Source of the DNA: Mycobacterium sp. OAS707
Lineage (GTDB): Bacteria > Actinomycetota > Actinomycetes > Mycobacteriales > Mycobacteriaceae
Assembly (NCBI RefSeq): GCF_014873705.1
Contig: NZ_JADBDS010000003.1
Span: forward strand, 248,001-312,000
DNA: 64,000 bases
Direction of reading: 5' to 3'
Shown: positions 47,235-55,996 of the stretch, one piece after another
How the letters are laid out: each line of letters starts with the position of its first letter
How positions within the stretch are numbered: position 1 is the first letter of the stretch
Notes under the pieces: generated by a model
What the model saw: the letters and a program-made list of their open reading frames with translations, nothing else
What the model was told of the DNA's origin: nothing
Database searches by the model: none
Translations under genes and position numbers: made by a program

Positions 47235-48101
47235 GTGGTCGACGAGTATTTGCGTCAGCACGATGGCGTAATAACCCTTGCTCAAGCCATGCGCGCTGGA
47301 CTCAGCCATGATGCAGTACGCAGACGAGTCCTCGCGGGCCGATGGCTGCGCTGCTCGCCAGGCGTGTTTTTCGCTGACGATCGACCATTCACTGACGCGT
47401 CGCGAGTACGTGTCGCGGTCTGGTCCTATGGCACGAAGGCAACCGCGAGCGGGCTTGCCGCTGCTTGGTGGCACGGCGTTACTCGATACGCTCCGGAAGT
47501 CGTCGAAGTAACGGTGCCGAAGGTGAGCAATCATCGACAACGACCCGGTGTCCGAGCTCGGCGACGGGATTTGGCGCCAAAGGACGTTGTCGAGCGGAAC
47601 GGGTTGAGAGTGACAGCGCTGCCGCTGACGGTCGTCGAGGCCGCCGCGCGACGCGGCGGAGGCGCGAAGCTGATGGACTCGGCGCTCCAGCGTCATGTCG
47701 AGCTCGCACAGCTGTGGAATGCGCACTTGCGCAACAAGGGCCGCCACGGCTCACCCGCCGCGCGGCAACTACTGCACGCCGCATCCGACGGCGCGCGATC
47801 AGAAGCCGAGCGCCTGCTGATCAAGCTGTTGCGCGACAACAACATAACCGGGTGGAAAGCCAACTATCCGCTCGCCGGGTTCAAAATCGACGTCGCGTTT
47901 CCTAGCCAGAAGGTCGCCGTCGAGACCGACGGCTGGGCCTTTCACAGCAGCCAGGAAGACTTCCAAACAGATCGTGAACGGCAGAACAAGATCGCGCTGC
48001 TCGGCTGGAAGGTGCTGCGATTCACGTGGCTAGATCTAACCGAGTACCCCCAGCGGGTGCTGGCGGAGATCCGATTCGCGAGAGGGCTTGTAGCGCTGTG
48101 A
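47235..48101 (+). CDS. AbiEi-like wHTH fused to a DUF559/Vsr-type nuclease fold
   Basis: 288 residues. N-terminal winged helix (about 1-60: GVITLAQAMRAGLSHDAVRRRVLAGRWLRCSPGVFF) like AbiEi antitoxins; a middle domain (65-190); and a C-terminal restriction-endonuclease-like DUF559 domain (about 195-288) with GFKIDVAFPSQKVAVETDGWAFHSSQEDFQTDRERQNKIALLGWKVLRFTW. D and E/D residues fit the PD-(D/E)xK pattern (IDV...VETDG). No adjacent AbiEii toxin was seen, so it is a stand-alone actinobacterial type. GTG start; it overlaps the convergent membrane gene by 80 bp. Confidence 0.82.
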   Translation: MVDEYLRQHDGVITLAQAMRAGLSHDAVRRRVLAGRWLRCSPGVFFADDRPFTDASRVRVAVWSYGTKATASGLAAAWWHGVTRYAPEVVEVTVPKVSNHRQRPGVRARRRDLAPKDVVERNGLRVTALPLTVVEAAARRGGGAKLMDSALQRHVELAQLWNAHLRNKGRHGSPAARQLLHAASDGARSEAERLLIKLLRDNNITGWKANYPLAGFKIDVAFPSQKVAVETDGWAFHSSQEDFQTDRERQNKIALLGWKVLRFTWLDLTEYPQRVLAEIRFARGLVAL

Positions 48102-48942
48102 ACGCCCACGCCACCAACGCGATCCAGAAGAATGCCAGCGACACCGCCGTCAGCCACCGCCAGCCGGTCTCGACGGCGGTGGCATATGTCGCCGATGCGT
48201 ACATCCCGAGGGGAAACACCGCGGGCCACGCCAGTCCGACTCGCCTGCGCAGCACCACATAGACCAGCACCGGGATCCACGCCGTCGCAACGATCCACGT
48301 CACCACCGTCACCGGCCATACAAACGTCAACCCCGCCTTGTGGATGTGATCACCTGCCAGAGTCGCGACCGCCGCGCCACCCATCAGAATCCAGATGTCG
48401 GGCTGCGCCAACTCCGGCGCAGAAGGATCACGCGCAGCCCGCCAGACGATCAGCCCGGTCATCATCAGGTACGCGACGATCGCGACCGCCCACAACACCA
48501 GCGCCCAGAACACGATCCGCAGATCCGCCATCAATATCGCCACTGCCGACGTCGCGACACTGGCCAACTCCCACCCGCCACGCGCACGGTCGCGCAGGCC
48601 TGAGCGGTCGCGCCACATCCGTCGCGCGATCACCGGCGCCAACGAAAGCCAGCCCTGCAGTGCCATTCCCGTCAGCGCCCACAGCACCCATCGGTGTTCG
48701 GCCAGGCGCGCACCGACCACCGCGCACGCCGCGACATAGGTGCACAACCGAAGGGAGACATCGAGATCCGTGAGCCTCCACGACTCGCGTTTCCACGCGA
48801 TTGCGACGCCGACGATGAGCACGGGCAGCGCCACGGCGGCCAGCGCGATCAATGCCTCACTGATGACGTCAAAGCCGTGATCCAGAGCCGCGATCGACAC
48901 GATGCCGGTCGCCATGACCGCCGCGAACGCATCGGGTTTCAC
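48022..48942 (-). CDS. TehA/SLAC1-family membrane transporter
   Basis: 306 residues with about ten transmembrane helices. FAAVMATGIVSIAALDHG near the N-terminus is the usual opening of the SLAC1/TehA (tellurite-resistance/C4-dicarboxylate) family, and PAVFPLGMYASATY is the related C-half segment. It probably conducts anions or small acids; the substrate is not known. GTG start at 48942 overlaps the RidA stop by 4 bp, placing it at the end of the purB-cyp126-ridA operon. Confidence 0.82.
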   Translation of the reverse strand: MKPDAFAAVMATGIVSIAALDHGFDVISEALIALAAVALPVLIVGVAIAWKRESWRLTDLDVSLRLCTYVAACAVVGARLAEHRWVLWALTGMALQGWLSLAPVIARRMWRDRSGLRDRARGGWELASVATSAVAILMADLRIVFWALVLWAVAIVAYLMMTGLIVWRAARDPSAPELAQPDIWILMGGAAVATLAGDHIHKAGLTFVWPVTVVTWIVATAWIPVLVYVVLRRRVGLAWPAVFPLGMYASATYATAVETGWRWLTAVSLAFFWIALVAWAFTALQALSRIGSPPAPAGGTRLDLAT

Positions 48943-49418
48943 GGCGTGACGATCACCTCTGCCGACATGATCACCGGCAGGTTCAGCGGCAGCGCGCCCG
49001 CCCCGATAGCGCTTCGCGCATGTCTACCGTGTTCGCGGAACACTTCGAGCAATAGGTCCGAGGCGGGGTTGAGCACCGCCGTCGTTTGCGGATAGCCGGG
49101 ATCGGCGTTGACGAACCCGGTCAGAGTCACCCAATCACGCACGCGGTCAAGCGATCCCAACGCGATACGTAACGAGCTCAGCATCGCCAGCACCGTCAAC
49201 CGCGCAGACTCCTGCGCGGCCTCCAACGACACCTCACTCGGCACCCGCCCGAAGGGACCCGCGGGCGCGCCATCCAAACCAAGCGCGCCATGGCCACTGA
49301 GCACACACCGCGAATCCACCACCCGCACCCACTCGAACGGAATCCGCACCCCCGGCGGAAGCAACGGCTCCGGCGGCAACTGCAGGCCGAGTTCTGAGAC
49401 GCGCTGCTCGAATGTCAC
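48939..49418 (-). CDS. RidA-family protein
   Basis: 159 residues of the YjgF/RidA/UK114 family, which hydrolyses reactive enamines and imines. Family features: VDSRCVLSGHGALGLDGAPAGPFGRVPSEVSLEAAQESARLTVLAML (RidA-like core), followed by LTGFVNADPGYPQTTAVLNPASDLLLEVFREHGRHARSAIGAGALPLN, in place of the usual RxAVGV segment. It is a longer, divergent member. GTG 49418 overlaps the cyp126 stop (GTGA). A longer frame from 49472 would run into the P450 gene. Confidence 0.83.
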   Translation of the reverse strand: MTFEQRVSELGLQLPPEPLLPPGVRIPFEWVRVVDSRCVLSGHGALGLDGAPAGPFGRVPSEVSLEAAQESARLTVLAMLSSLRIALGSLDRVRDWVTLTGFVNADPGYPQTTAVLNPASDLLLEVFREHGRHARSAIGAGALPLNLPVIMSAEVIVTP

Positions 49419-50653
49419 CGCAGCTCGACCACCAGATGCCGAATGCCGGTGTGACGGTTGCTTCGCGTCCACTCCACCGGCTTGACCACCTGCACCGACG
49501 AGAACCGGCCGAGCAGCTCCTCGAACAGCACCCGTAGCTCCAGCCGGGCCAGGTTTGCGCCGAGACAGTAGTGCACGCCCTGGCCAAACCCTAAGTGCGG
49601 ATTGGGTTTACGCGTGATATCGAACGAATCGGCATTCGCGAAAACCAACGAGTCGCGGTTCGCCGACCCTTCCCAGATCTGGACCTTCTGCCCGGCCTCG
49701 ATCAGGCAACCACCCAACGAGACGTCGCGCGTGGCGGTGCGGCGCTTGGACGGCGACGGCGACGTCCACCGCACCATCTCTTCGATAGCCGTCGGCAGCA
49801 GCCCAAGATCCGAACGCAACAACGCCAGCTGGGCGGGATGTTCAGCCAATGCCAGCAGCCCGCCGGCAACGGCGTTACGCGTGGTCTCCGCACCGGCACT
49901 GAACAGCAGGCTGAAGAACAAGTACAGTTCGAGATCCGAAAGCCCGCCGGCGTTGGCGACCACCGACAGCATGTCGTCGGTTGGCTTGGCGCGCTTCGCC
50001 GCAATCAACTCCTGGCCATAGGTGTACATCCGCGAGCCGGCCTCCTCGGCCGTCAACTGCCTAACTGTGCCTATCTGGGCCCTACGGGCCTCGCCGAAGT
50101 CGAACTGCGGCTCGATCGCGTGAAACAGCCAATGCCGTTCGTACTCAGGCACTCCCAGCAGAATGCAGATCATCTGCATCGGCAGTTCGGCGGCGATCTC
50201 GACCAGGAAGTCGAACGGCGACCCCGGCACGACCGCGTCCAGCAGACGACGAGCCCGCGCCCGCAGATCGTCCTCAACCCGAGCGATCATCCGCGGCGTC
50301 AACCCCGAACTGACCAGTCGGCGGATCTCCGAGTGTCGCGGATCATCCATCATGTTCAGAACCTGTCCCGCGATCGACAGATCCTGTAACAGCGTGCCAC
50401 CGAACGGCCGCGACCCCCCGGTCACCGACGAGAAGGTGACCGGATCACGAAACACCGCAAGCGTTTCCGCGTGCGTGGCCACCGACCAGAAGCCCTCCCC
50501 ATCCGGCGTGCGCTCGGTCGCGGCATGCCAGTACACCGGCGCCTCGCGCCGATGCACCTCGAACAGCGCGTGCGGGAATCCACCGGCGAAGTTGTCCAGA
50601 TCGGTGAAGTCGATCTCCGACAACCCCGAAGACCCAGACAACGACGAACTCAC
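49415..50653 (-). CDS. cyp126: Cytochrome P450 CYP126
   Basis: 412-residue bacterial P450. I-helix oxygen motif AGAETTRN (253-260), ExxR in EEMVRW (292-295) and haem loop FGQGVHYCLG (Cys363 ligates haem). The placement directly after purB matches cyp126 (Rv0778) in mycobacteria. CYP126A1 binds azoles and small ligands, but its natural substrate is unknown. GTG start at 50653 overlaps the purB stop by 4 bp, and ridA follows with another 4-bp overlap. Confidence 0.92.
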   Translation of the reverse strand: MSSSLSGSSGLSEIDFTDLDNFAGGFPHALFEVHRREAPVYWHAATERTPDGEGFWSVATHAETLAVFRDPVTFSSVTGGSRPFGGTLLQDLSIAGQVLNMMDDPRHSEIRRLVSSGLTPRMIARVEDDLRARARRLLDAVVPGSPFDFLVEIAAELPMQMICILLGVPEYERHWLFHAIEPQFDFGEARRAQIGTVRQLTAEEAGSRMYTYGQELIAAKRAKPTDDMLSVVANAGGLSDLELYLFFSLLFSAGAETTRNAVAGGLLALAEHPAQLALLRSDLGLLPTAIEEMVRWTSPSPSKRRTATRDVSLGGCLIEAGQKVQIWEGSANRDSLVFANADSFDITRKPNPHLGFGQGVHYCLGANLARLELRVLFEELLGRFSSVQVVKPVEWTRSNRHTGIRHLVVELR

Positions 50654-52068
50654 AGGATGGCACCCGAGGTGTACTTGGCCGCCTCGGGATAGCGGCCGAC
50701 CAGATCGTCGACCGCGTCCACCACCCGGTCGACCTGATCGCCCGCGGCGCCGGTGAACGCCTGCTTGTCAGCCAGCGCCGCATCAAGCGCCGGACGGTCC
50801 AGCGGCAGCCGCGGATCGGCCGCCAACCGATCCAAAAGGTCGGGCTCCGAACCCTTCTCGCGCATGGCCAACGCCACCGCGACGGCGTGCTCCTTGATCA
50901 CCTCGTGCGCGGCCTCGCGGCCCATCCCGGCGCGCACCGCGGCGATCAGGATCCGCGTAGTGGCCAGGAACGGCAGATAGCGGTCGAGTTCACGTTGAAT
51001 CACCGCGGGGTATGCGCCGAACTCGTCGAGCACCGTCAGGAATGTCTCGATCTGCCCGTCGATCGCGAAGAACGCGTCGGGCAGCGCGACCCGGCGCACC
51101 ACCGAGCAGAACACGTCGCCCTCGTTCCATTGCGCGCCTGCCAATTCGGCGGCCATCGACCCATAGCCGCGCACCACCACTTGCAGCCCGTTCACCCGTT
51201 CACACGACCGGGTGTTCATCTTGTGCGGCATGGCCGACGAACCGACCTGGCCCGGTGCGAACCCCTCGGTCACCAACTCGTGGCCTGCCATCAGTCGGAT
51301 GGTGTGCGCCAGTGACGACGGCCCCGCGCCCAGCTGAACCAAGGCCGAAACCACGTCGTGGTCCAGCGACCGCGGATACACCTGGCCGACGCTGGTGAAA
51401 ATGTCTGTGAAGCCGAGGAATTCGGCTACCCGCCGCTCCAGCTCGGCCAGCCGAGACGTATCGCCGGAGAACAGGTCCAGCATGTCCTGTGCGGTGCCCA
51501 TCGGACCTTTGATGCCGCGCAACGGATATCGGTCGATCAGCCCCCGAAGCCGTTCCAAGGCCAACAGCATCTCCTCGGCCGCCGATGCGAATCGCTTGCC
51601 GAGCGTCGTCGCCTGCGCAGCGACGTTGTGGCTGCGGCCCGCCATCACCAGATCGCGGTAGCTGATCGCCCGTTCGGCCAACCGCGCCACCACCGCGACG
51701 CCGTGCGCGAAAACAAGTTCCAAGGACCGGCGGATCTGCAGTTGCTCGACGTTCTCGGTCAGATCACGAGAAGTCATGCCCTTGTGCACGTGCTCGTGGC
51801 CGGCCAGGGCGTTGAATTCCTCGATGCGAGCCTTCACGTCGTGACGTAGCACCCGTTCGCGCTCGGCGATCGACGACAGGTCGACGTCCTCGAGAACCCG
51901 CTCGTAATCGGAGACCACGCCGTCGGGTACGTCGACGCCCAACGAGGCCTGCGCCCGAAGCACCGCCAGCCACAGCCGACGCTCGGCGACGACCTTGGCC
52001 TCCGGCGACCAGATCGCCACCATTTCCTCGCTGGCATACCGGTTGGCCAGCACATTGGGGATCGTCAC
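50650..52068 (-). CDS. purB: Adenylosuccinate lyase PurB
   Basis: Catalyses two beta-eliminations of fumarate (SAICAR to AICAR; adenylosuccinate to AMP). 472 residues of the fumarase/aspartase superfamily. Signature GSSAMPHKMNT with the flexible catalytic loop; HVHKGMTSRDLTENVEQLQI and GRSHNVAAQATTLGKRFA are substrate-site segments. I chose GTG 52068 (MTIPNVLANRYAS), with TAAGCT 8 nt upstream; the frame continues to 52110 without support. It heads the purB-cyp126-ridA-tehA operon. Confidence 0.96.
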   Translation of the reverse strand: MTIPNVLANRYASEEMVAIWSPEAKVVAERRLWLAVLRAQASLGVDVPDGVVSDYERVLEDVDLSSIAERERVLRHDVKARIEEFNALAGHEHVHKGMTSRDLTENVEQLQIRRSLELVFAHGVAVVARLAERAISYRDLVMAGRSHNVAAQATTLGKRFASAAEEMLLALERLRGLIDRYPLRGIKGPMGTAQDMLDLFSGDTSRLAELERRVAEFLGFTDIFTSVGQVYPRSLDHDVVSALVQLGAGPSSLAHTIRLMAGHELVTEGFAPGQVGSSAMPHKMNTRSCERVNGLQVVVRGYGSMAAELAGAQWNEGDVFCSVVRRVALPDAFFAIDGQIETFLTVLDEFGAYPAVIQRELDRYLPFLATTRILIAAVRAGMGREAAHEVIKEHAVAVALAMREKGSEPDLLDRLAADPRLPLDRPALDAALADKQAFTGAAGDQVDRVVDAVDDLVGRYPEAAKYTSGAIL

Positions 52069-52076
52069 AGACACAC

Positions 52077-52082
52077 AGCTTA
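52077..52082 (-). promoter_or_regulatory. -10 box of the purB operon
   Basis: TAAGCT on the minus strand, 8 nt before the GTG at 52068; leaderless or near-leaderless. Confidence 0.5.
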
Positions 52083-52108
52083 CGGCCCGGATAAGGCAGG
52101 CTAGGCGC

Positions 52109-52951
52109 ATGCACTTTGTTGGGCTGGATCTTGCGTGGGGCGAAAAGAAGCAGACCGGGGTGGCCGCAATCGACTCCGACGGGCGCCTGCTTCACGTCGG
52201 CATCGCCGAGGACGACGCCAGCATCATCGACGCGGTGGCCCCGTTCACCGGCGACGACTGCGTGGTTGCCATCGACGCGCCGCTGATCGTGAACAACCCG
52301 ACCGGATATCGGGCCGCCGAGACCGCGTTCAACCGCGACTTCCAGAAATTCGATGCGGGCGCATATCCGGCCAACACCACCAATCCCCTTTTCAATCCGC
52401 CGCGCGCCGCGGTGCTGGCAGCCAACCTCGGTCTCGACATGGATCCGGGCTCAAACGCGAACCGGCGGGCCATCGAGGTCTACCCGCACCCGGCCACCGT
52501 CGTCCTCTTCAACCTCGAGAAGACGTTGAAGTACAAGAAGGGGCCGTTCGACGAACGCCAGCGCGAGTTGCTCAAGCTGATGACGCTGATCGAGGGACTC
52601 GACAACGCAACACCGAGGCTTCGCGCGAATCGCAGCGTCTCGTGGGTCGAACTCCGCAGAAGGGTCGGGGCCGCCACCAAACCGAGTCAACTCGACAGGG
52701 ACGAGGATCCGGTCGACGCGGTCATCGCCGCCTACGTCGCGCTGTACTGGTATCACCGGCCGGAGGACGTGACCATCTACGGCGACTACGAAAACGGCTA
52801 CATCGTGACACCGACGCTGCCCGTCAAGACTTCTGCAGTTCCAGAACGCAAAGGCAGTCGGTCGTCGCTGGAGAATCGGGTCATCCGGGCGATGGAACTG
52901 CTCGAAGACGCCCAGCGCGAACTGACCGCGATCCGGGAAGCGCTGCGTTAG
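52109..52951 (+). CDS. DUF429 RNase H-like-fold protein (Rv0776c type)
   Basis: 280 residues. MHFVGLDLAWGEKKQTGVAAID is a beta-hairpin with an Asp as in RNase H-like nucleases; VVAIDAPLIVNNPTGYRAAE and the YPHPATVVLF and DPVDAVIAAYVA segments supply further acidic residues. DUF429 proteins are predicted nucleases or nucleotide-binding enzymes with no proven activity. The ATG at 52109 is divergent from purB. The stop overlaps the convergent TetR stop by 4 bp. Confidence 0.85.
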   Translation: MHFVGLDLAWGEKKQTGVAAIDSDGRLLHVGIAEDDASIIDAVAPFTGDDCVVAIDAPLIVNNPTGYRAAETAFNRDFQKFDAGAYPANTTNPLFNPPRAAVLAANLGLDMDPGSNANRRAIEVYPHPATVVLFNLEKTLKYKKGPFDERQRELLKLMTLIEGLDNATPRLRANRSVSWVELRRRVGAATKPSQLDRDEDPVDAVIAAYVALYWYHRPEDVTIYGDYENGYIVTPTLPVKTSAVPERKGSRSSLENRVIRAMELLEDAQRELTAIREALR

Positions 52952-53577
52952 GCCGACACCGCCGGTTCGTCGATCGGTGCGAGCACATCGATCACATCGA
53001 TCAGTGTCGCGCGGGCCGTCGCACGCGGGCCGTCGCCGTCGCCAACCAACGCCGCCACCACGGCGCCGTCGACAGCGCACACCAGCGCGGTGAGAAGTTC
53101 GGCGCGCACTGCGCGGCCCGACCTCTCGACGACCTCGACCACAGCGTCGGTGCGCTGCTGCAGAATCCGTCGTTCGATCTCGCGCAGCCCGGGCTGGCGC
53201 GCGCAGGCGATGTATCGCTCATAGCGTGAGATCAACTGCTCGGTGACCCGCAGCCCGTTGGCCTCGCCGACCAACAAATCAACCAACAGATCGGCCGTTG
53301 CCTCCGCACCGCGACGCCGCCGCGACAGCACCGAAACCCGTGACCGCAACTGTTCGGCTTCACGCGTTCCGGCGTGTTCTACGGCCTTTGCGATGAGGTC
53401 GTCGAGGGACGAGAAGTAGTACGTCGTCGACGCCAGCGGCAACCCCGCCCGGCGGGCGACGGCGCGGTGCCGCACCGCGTCGAAGCCACCCTCGCACAGC
53501 AGATCAGCGGCCGCGCTCACCAGCGCATACCGCCGACGTTCTCCCTTAGGAGTGACTGCTGCCGTCACCTCTAGCAT
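52948..53577 (-). CDS. TetR-family regulator (Rv0775 type)
   Basis: 209 residues from ATG 53577. The helix-turn-helix spans about 12-60: RRRYALVSAAADLLCEGGFDAVRHRAVARRAGLPLASTTYYFSSLDDLIAKAVEHA. The C-terminal ligand domain is helical. An ATG at 53589 or a GTG inside (MTAAVTPKGE) are possible starts. It faces the DUF429 gene tail to tail and follows the SDR gene 50 bp behind. Targets unknown. Confidence 0.85.
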   Translation of the reverse strand: MLEVTAAVTPKGERRRYALVSAAADLLCEGGFDAVRHRAVARRAGLPLASTTYYFSSLDDLIAKAVEHAGTREAEQLRSRVSVLSRRRRGAEATADLLVDLLVGEANGLRVTEQLISRYERYIACARQPGLREIERRILQQRTDAVVEVVERSGRAVRAELLTALVCAVDGAVVAALVGDGDGPRATARATLIDVIDVLAPIDEPAVSA

Positions 53578-53627
53578 GCTGCCAGTCACGGCCTTGCGGC
53601 ATCGCGCTTTCGGCTAATCATCAGGCT

Positions 53628-54464
53628 TTACTCAGGGAAGTCGGCGCTGCGGCTGACGGCCGCCCACTGCCGGGCCTCCTCGTTGCGCTCGGTGCCATTC
53701 GCCAGTGCTAGTTCGACGGCGTCGCTGCCGAGCAGCAGGCGCCGTGGCGGCTCGGGTGATTCGACCACATCGATGATGATGCGTGCGGCGCGCGCCGGGT
53801 CGCCGGGCTGAGTTCCGTTGGCGGTTCTGCGCAATTCATGAATGAACGAAATCGCTTCTCGGTAGTCGGCGCCCGGCTCGTGCATCGTCATCGATGAGCC
53901 CATCCAATCGGTGCGGAACGCGCCGGGTTCGACGATGATCACCTTCAGCCCGAACGCGGCCACCTCGTTGGCGAGCACTTCGGAGAAACCCTCGACGGCG
54001 AACTTCGCCGTCTGATATGCCCCAAGGCCAGGAGTGCCACCGACGCGGCCGCCGATCGACGAAAACTGAACGAACACACCGGATCGCTGCGCCCGCAACA
54101 CGGGTAGCGCTGCGCGAGTGACGTTTACGACGCCGAACAGGTTGGCCTCGATCTGGGCGCGGAAGTCGACAGGGTCGGTTTCCTCGATAGGCGCGCTGTT
54201 CGCGTAGCCGGCGTTGTTGACGACGACGTCGATGCGACCGAACTCGGCGACGGCGAATTCGACTGCGGCGACGGCGGCGTCGGCGTCGGTCACGTCCAGA
54301 GCGAAAACGCGCGCGCGGTCCTCATATCCCGCAACGAGCGCGCGCAGTTGCTCCGGCTTACGTGCGGTGGCGACGACGCGATCGCCGTTGGCGAGGACGG
54401 CGCGCACCAACTCGGCGCCGAAGCCGCGGGAACTTCCGGTGATGAACCAAACCTTCGATGTCAT
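53628..54464 (-). CDS. SDR oxidoreductase under TetR control
   Basis: 278-residue classical SDR. TGSSRGFG (about residues 9-16) is the NADP-type glycine motif with Arg after beta-1, NNAG is present, catalytic FSSIGG Ser and YQTAK. Family relatives act on short aldehydes, ketones or steroids. ATG 54464. The 48-bp space to the divergent tetR gene holds a perfect GTCTAC/GTAGAC palindrome just 3 bp before this start codon, so it is almost surely a target of that regulator. Confidence 0.88.
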   Translation of the reverse strand: MTSKVWFITGSSRGFGAELVRAVLANGDRVVATARKPEQLRALVAGYEDRARVFALDVTDADAAVAAVEFAVAEFGRIDVVVNNAGYANSAPIEETDPVDFRAQIEANLFGVVNVTRAALPVLRAQRSGVFVQFSSIGGRVGGTPGLGAYQTAKFAVEGFSEVLANEVAAFGLKVIIVEPGAFRTDWMGSSMTMHEPGADYREAISFIHELRRTANGTQPGDPARAARIIIDVVESPEPPRRLLLGSDAVELALANGTERNEEARQWAAVSRSADFPE

Positions 54465-54466
54465 AT

Positions 54467-54506
54467 GTCTACAGACGTAGACTTAGCGCTTCCTATTCCC
54501 TACCGT
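54467..54506. promoter_or_regulatory. tetR/SDR operator and tetR -10
   Basis: Palindrome GTCTAC-AGAC-GTAGAC (54467-54482, perfect arms, 4-bp spacer). Downstream on plus, -10 TACCGT (54501-54506) is 6 nt before the leaderless ATG at 54513. The palindrome is at the -35 position of that promoter and at the start of the divergent SDR gene. Confidence 0.65.
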
Positions 54507-54512
54507 CGAGCC

Positions 54513-55091
54513 ATGGCATCCACGCACCGCCGACCGCGCAACGCCGCAGCCACCCGCGACGCGATCCTCGAATCCGCGATTCGCAACTTCGCCCGCGCCG
54601 GCTACGACGGGGTCGGCGTGCGCGAGATCGCGACCGACGCCGGCGTCACGGCAATGATGGTGAACAGGTACTTCGGCTCGAAGGAGCAGTTGTTCGCCGA
54701 GGCCGTCGAGACGTCGTTCGCGATTCCGGCCGTGATCGCCGACGATGCCGACGACCCTCCGCACGGCGCGGCCGTCGCGCTGGTCGCCAGGACCGATCCG
54801 GACGCCGACCCCCTCGAGCCGTTCCTGATCATGCTGCGCTCGGTGTCGAATCCGCGCGCCGTCGAGATCGTGCGCGCCGGTATCGAGCGTCACGTCGGCA
54901 CGCGGCTGTCCCGTCAGCTTCCCGAACCCGGTCGCGCGATCCGCACCGAAGTCATGCTGTCGGTGATCGCCGGGGTGCTGCTGATGCGCCGGGCGGTCGG
55001 CACCCGTGCACTCAACCAGGCCGACCCCGATCAGCTGGTCAACGTGCTCGACGCGGTGTTCACGGCGATCGTCGAAACGCCTTTGGCATGA
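54513..55091 (+). CDS. TetR-family regulator divergent from the SDR gene
   Basis: 192 residues. The HTH (about 10-57) is ATRDAILESAIRNFARAGYDGVGVREIATDAGVTAMMVNRYFGSKEQLFAEAV. The C-terminal domain (TetR_C-like) is helical: RDPLEPFLIMLRSVSNPRAVEIVRAGIERH-type helices. I start at ATG 54513, leaderless with TACCGT; the longer frame from 54348 crosses the SDR gene. It likely autoregulates and represses the SDR through the palindrome. The esterase gene begins within its last codons. Confidence 0.86.
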   Translation: MASTHRRPRNAAATRDAILESAIRNFARAGYDGVGVREIATDAGVTAMMVNRYFGSKEQLFAEAVETSFAIPAVIADDADDPPHGAAVALVARTDPDADPLEPFLIMLRSVSNPRAVEIVRAGIERHVGTRLSRQLPEPGRAIRTEVMLSVIAGVLLMRRAVGTRALNQADPDQLVNVLDAVFTAIVETPLA

Positions 55092-55996
55092 TGGCCCGCA
55101 TGCCTGAACTCAGTCGCCGCGCGATTCTGCGCCTTGGCGTCGGCGCCGTGGCCGGGGCCGCCGGTGCTTACGCGCTGGGTTCGGTGCTGCACACGCCGAG
55201 CACGGCCGCGCCGTCGGTGTCGATGACGAGTGCGGGCACTCCACTGGCTCCCCCGCCGCCGATGGAGCCCGCACCCGCAGCCGTGCAGCCGACGTACGTC
55301 GACGGCTCGTTCGTCTCCGCCGCGCGTGGCGGTGTTGCGACGAACTGGGCGATAGCGCGCCCGCCCGGACAGACCGCCGCGCTGCGGCCGGTGATCGCAC
55401 TGCACGGCAAGGGGCAGGATGCCGCGGGCGTGATGGCGGGCGGCGTCGAGAACGGTTTGGCGCAGGCCGTCGCGGCGGGAATCCCGCCGTTCGCGGTTGT
55501 CGCGGTCGACGGCGGCGGAGGCTACTGGCACAAGCGTGCGTCAGGCGAGGACTCCGGCGCGATGGTGCTCAACGAACTCATCCCGATGCTGGCCTCGCAA
55601 GGGCTCGACACTTCACGGGTCGGCTTTCTCGGCTGGTCGATGGGCGGCTACGGCGCGCTGCTGCTCGGCGCGCGACTCGGCCCCGCCCGCACCGCGGCGA
55701 TCTGCGCGGTGAGCCCCGCGCTGTGGACATCGTCGGGCGCGACGGCCCCGGGTGCGTTCGACGGGGCCGACGACTACGCCACCAACAGCGTGTGGGGTCT
55801 GCCGCAGCTGGGCCAGATCCCTATCCGAATCGACTGCGGCAACAGCGATCCGTTCTACTCGGCGACCAAGCAGTTCATCGGCCAGCTGCCCACTCCGCCA
55901 TCGGGCGGGTTTTCGCCCGGCGGACACGACGGTGCGTTCTGGAGTTCGCAGCTGCCGGCGGAGATCGCCTGGATGGCTCCCCTGCTGACTGCTTAG
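55088..55996 (+). CDS. Exported alpha/beta-hydrolase esterase (Rv0774c type)
   Basis: 302 residues. The N-terminal twin-arginine signal SRRAILRLGVGAVAGAAGAY targets it out via Tat; a Pro-rich linker follows. The esterase domain (about 100-300) has RPVIALHGKGQDAAG, nucleophile GWSMGGYGALLL and GGHDGAFWSSQLP with the catalytic His. It belongs to the esterase D/antigen 85-like branch. ATG 55088 overlaps the tetR stop (ATGA); ATGs at 55091 and 55100 are alternatives. The stop overlaps the convergent purD stop by 4 bp. Confidence 0.86.
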   Translation: MMARMPELSRRAILRLGVGAVAGAAGAYALGSVLHTPSTAAPSVSMTSAGTPLAPPPPMEPAPAAVQPTYVDGSFVSAARGGVATNWAIARPPGQTAALRPVIALHGKGQDAAGVMAGGVENGLAQAVAAGIPPFAVVAVDGGGGYWHKRASGEDSGAMVLNELIPMLASQGLDTSRVGFLGWSMGGYGALLLGARLGPARTAAICAVSPALWTSSGATAPGAFDGADDYATNSVWGLPQLGQIPIRIDCGNSDPFYSATKQFIGQLPTPPSGGFSPGGHDGAFWSSQLPAEIAWMAPLLTA

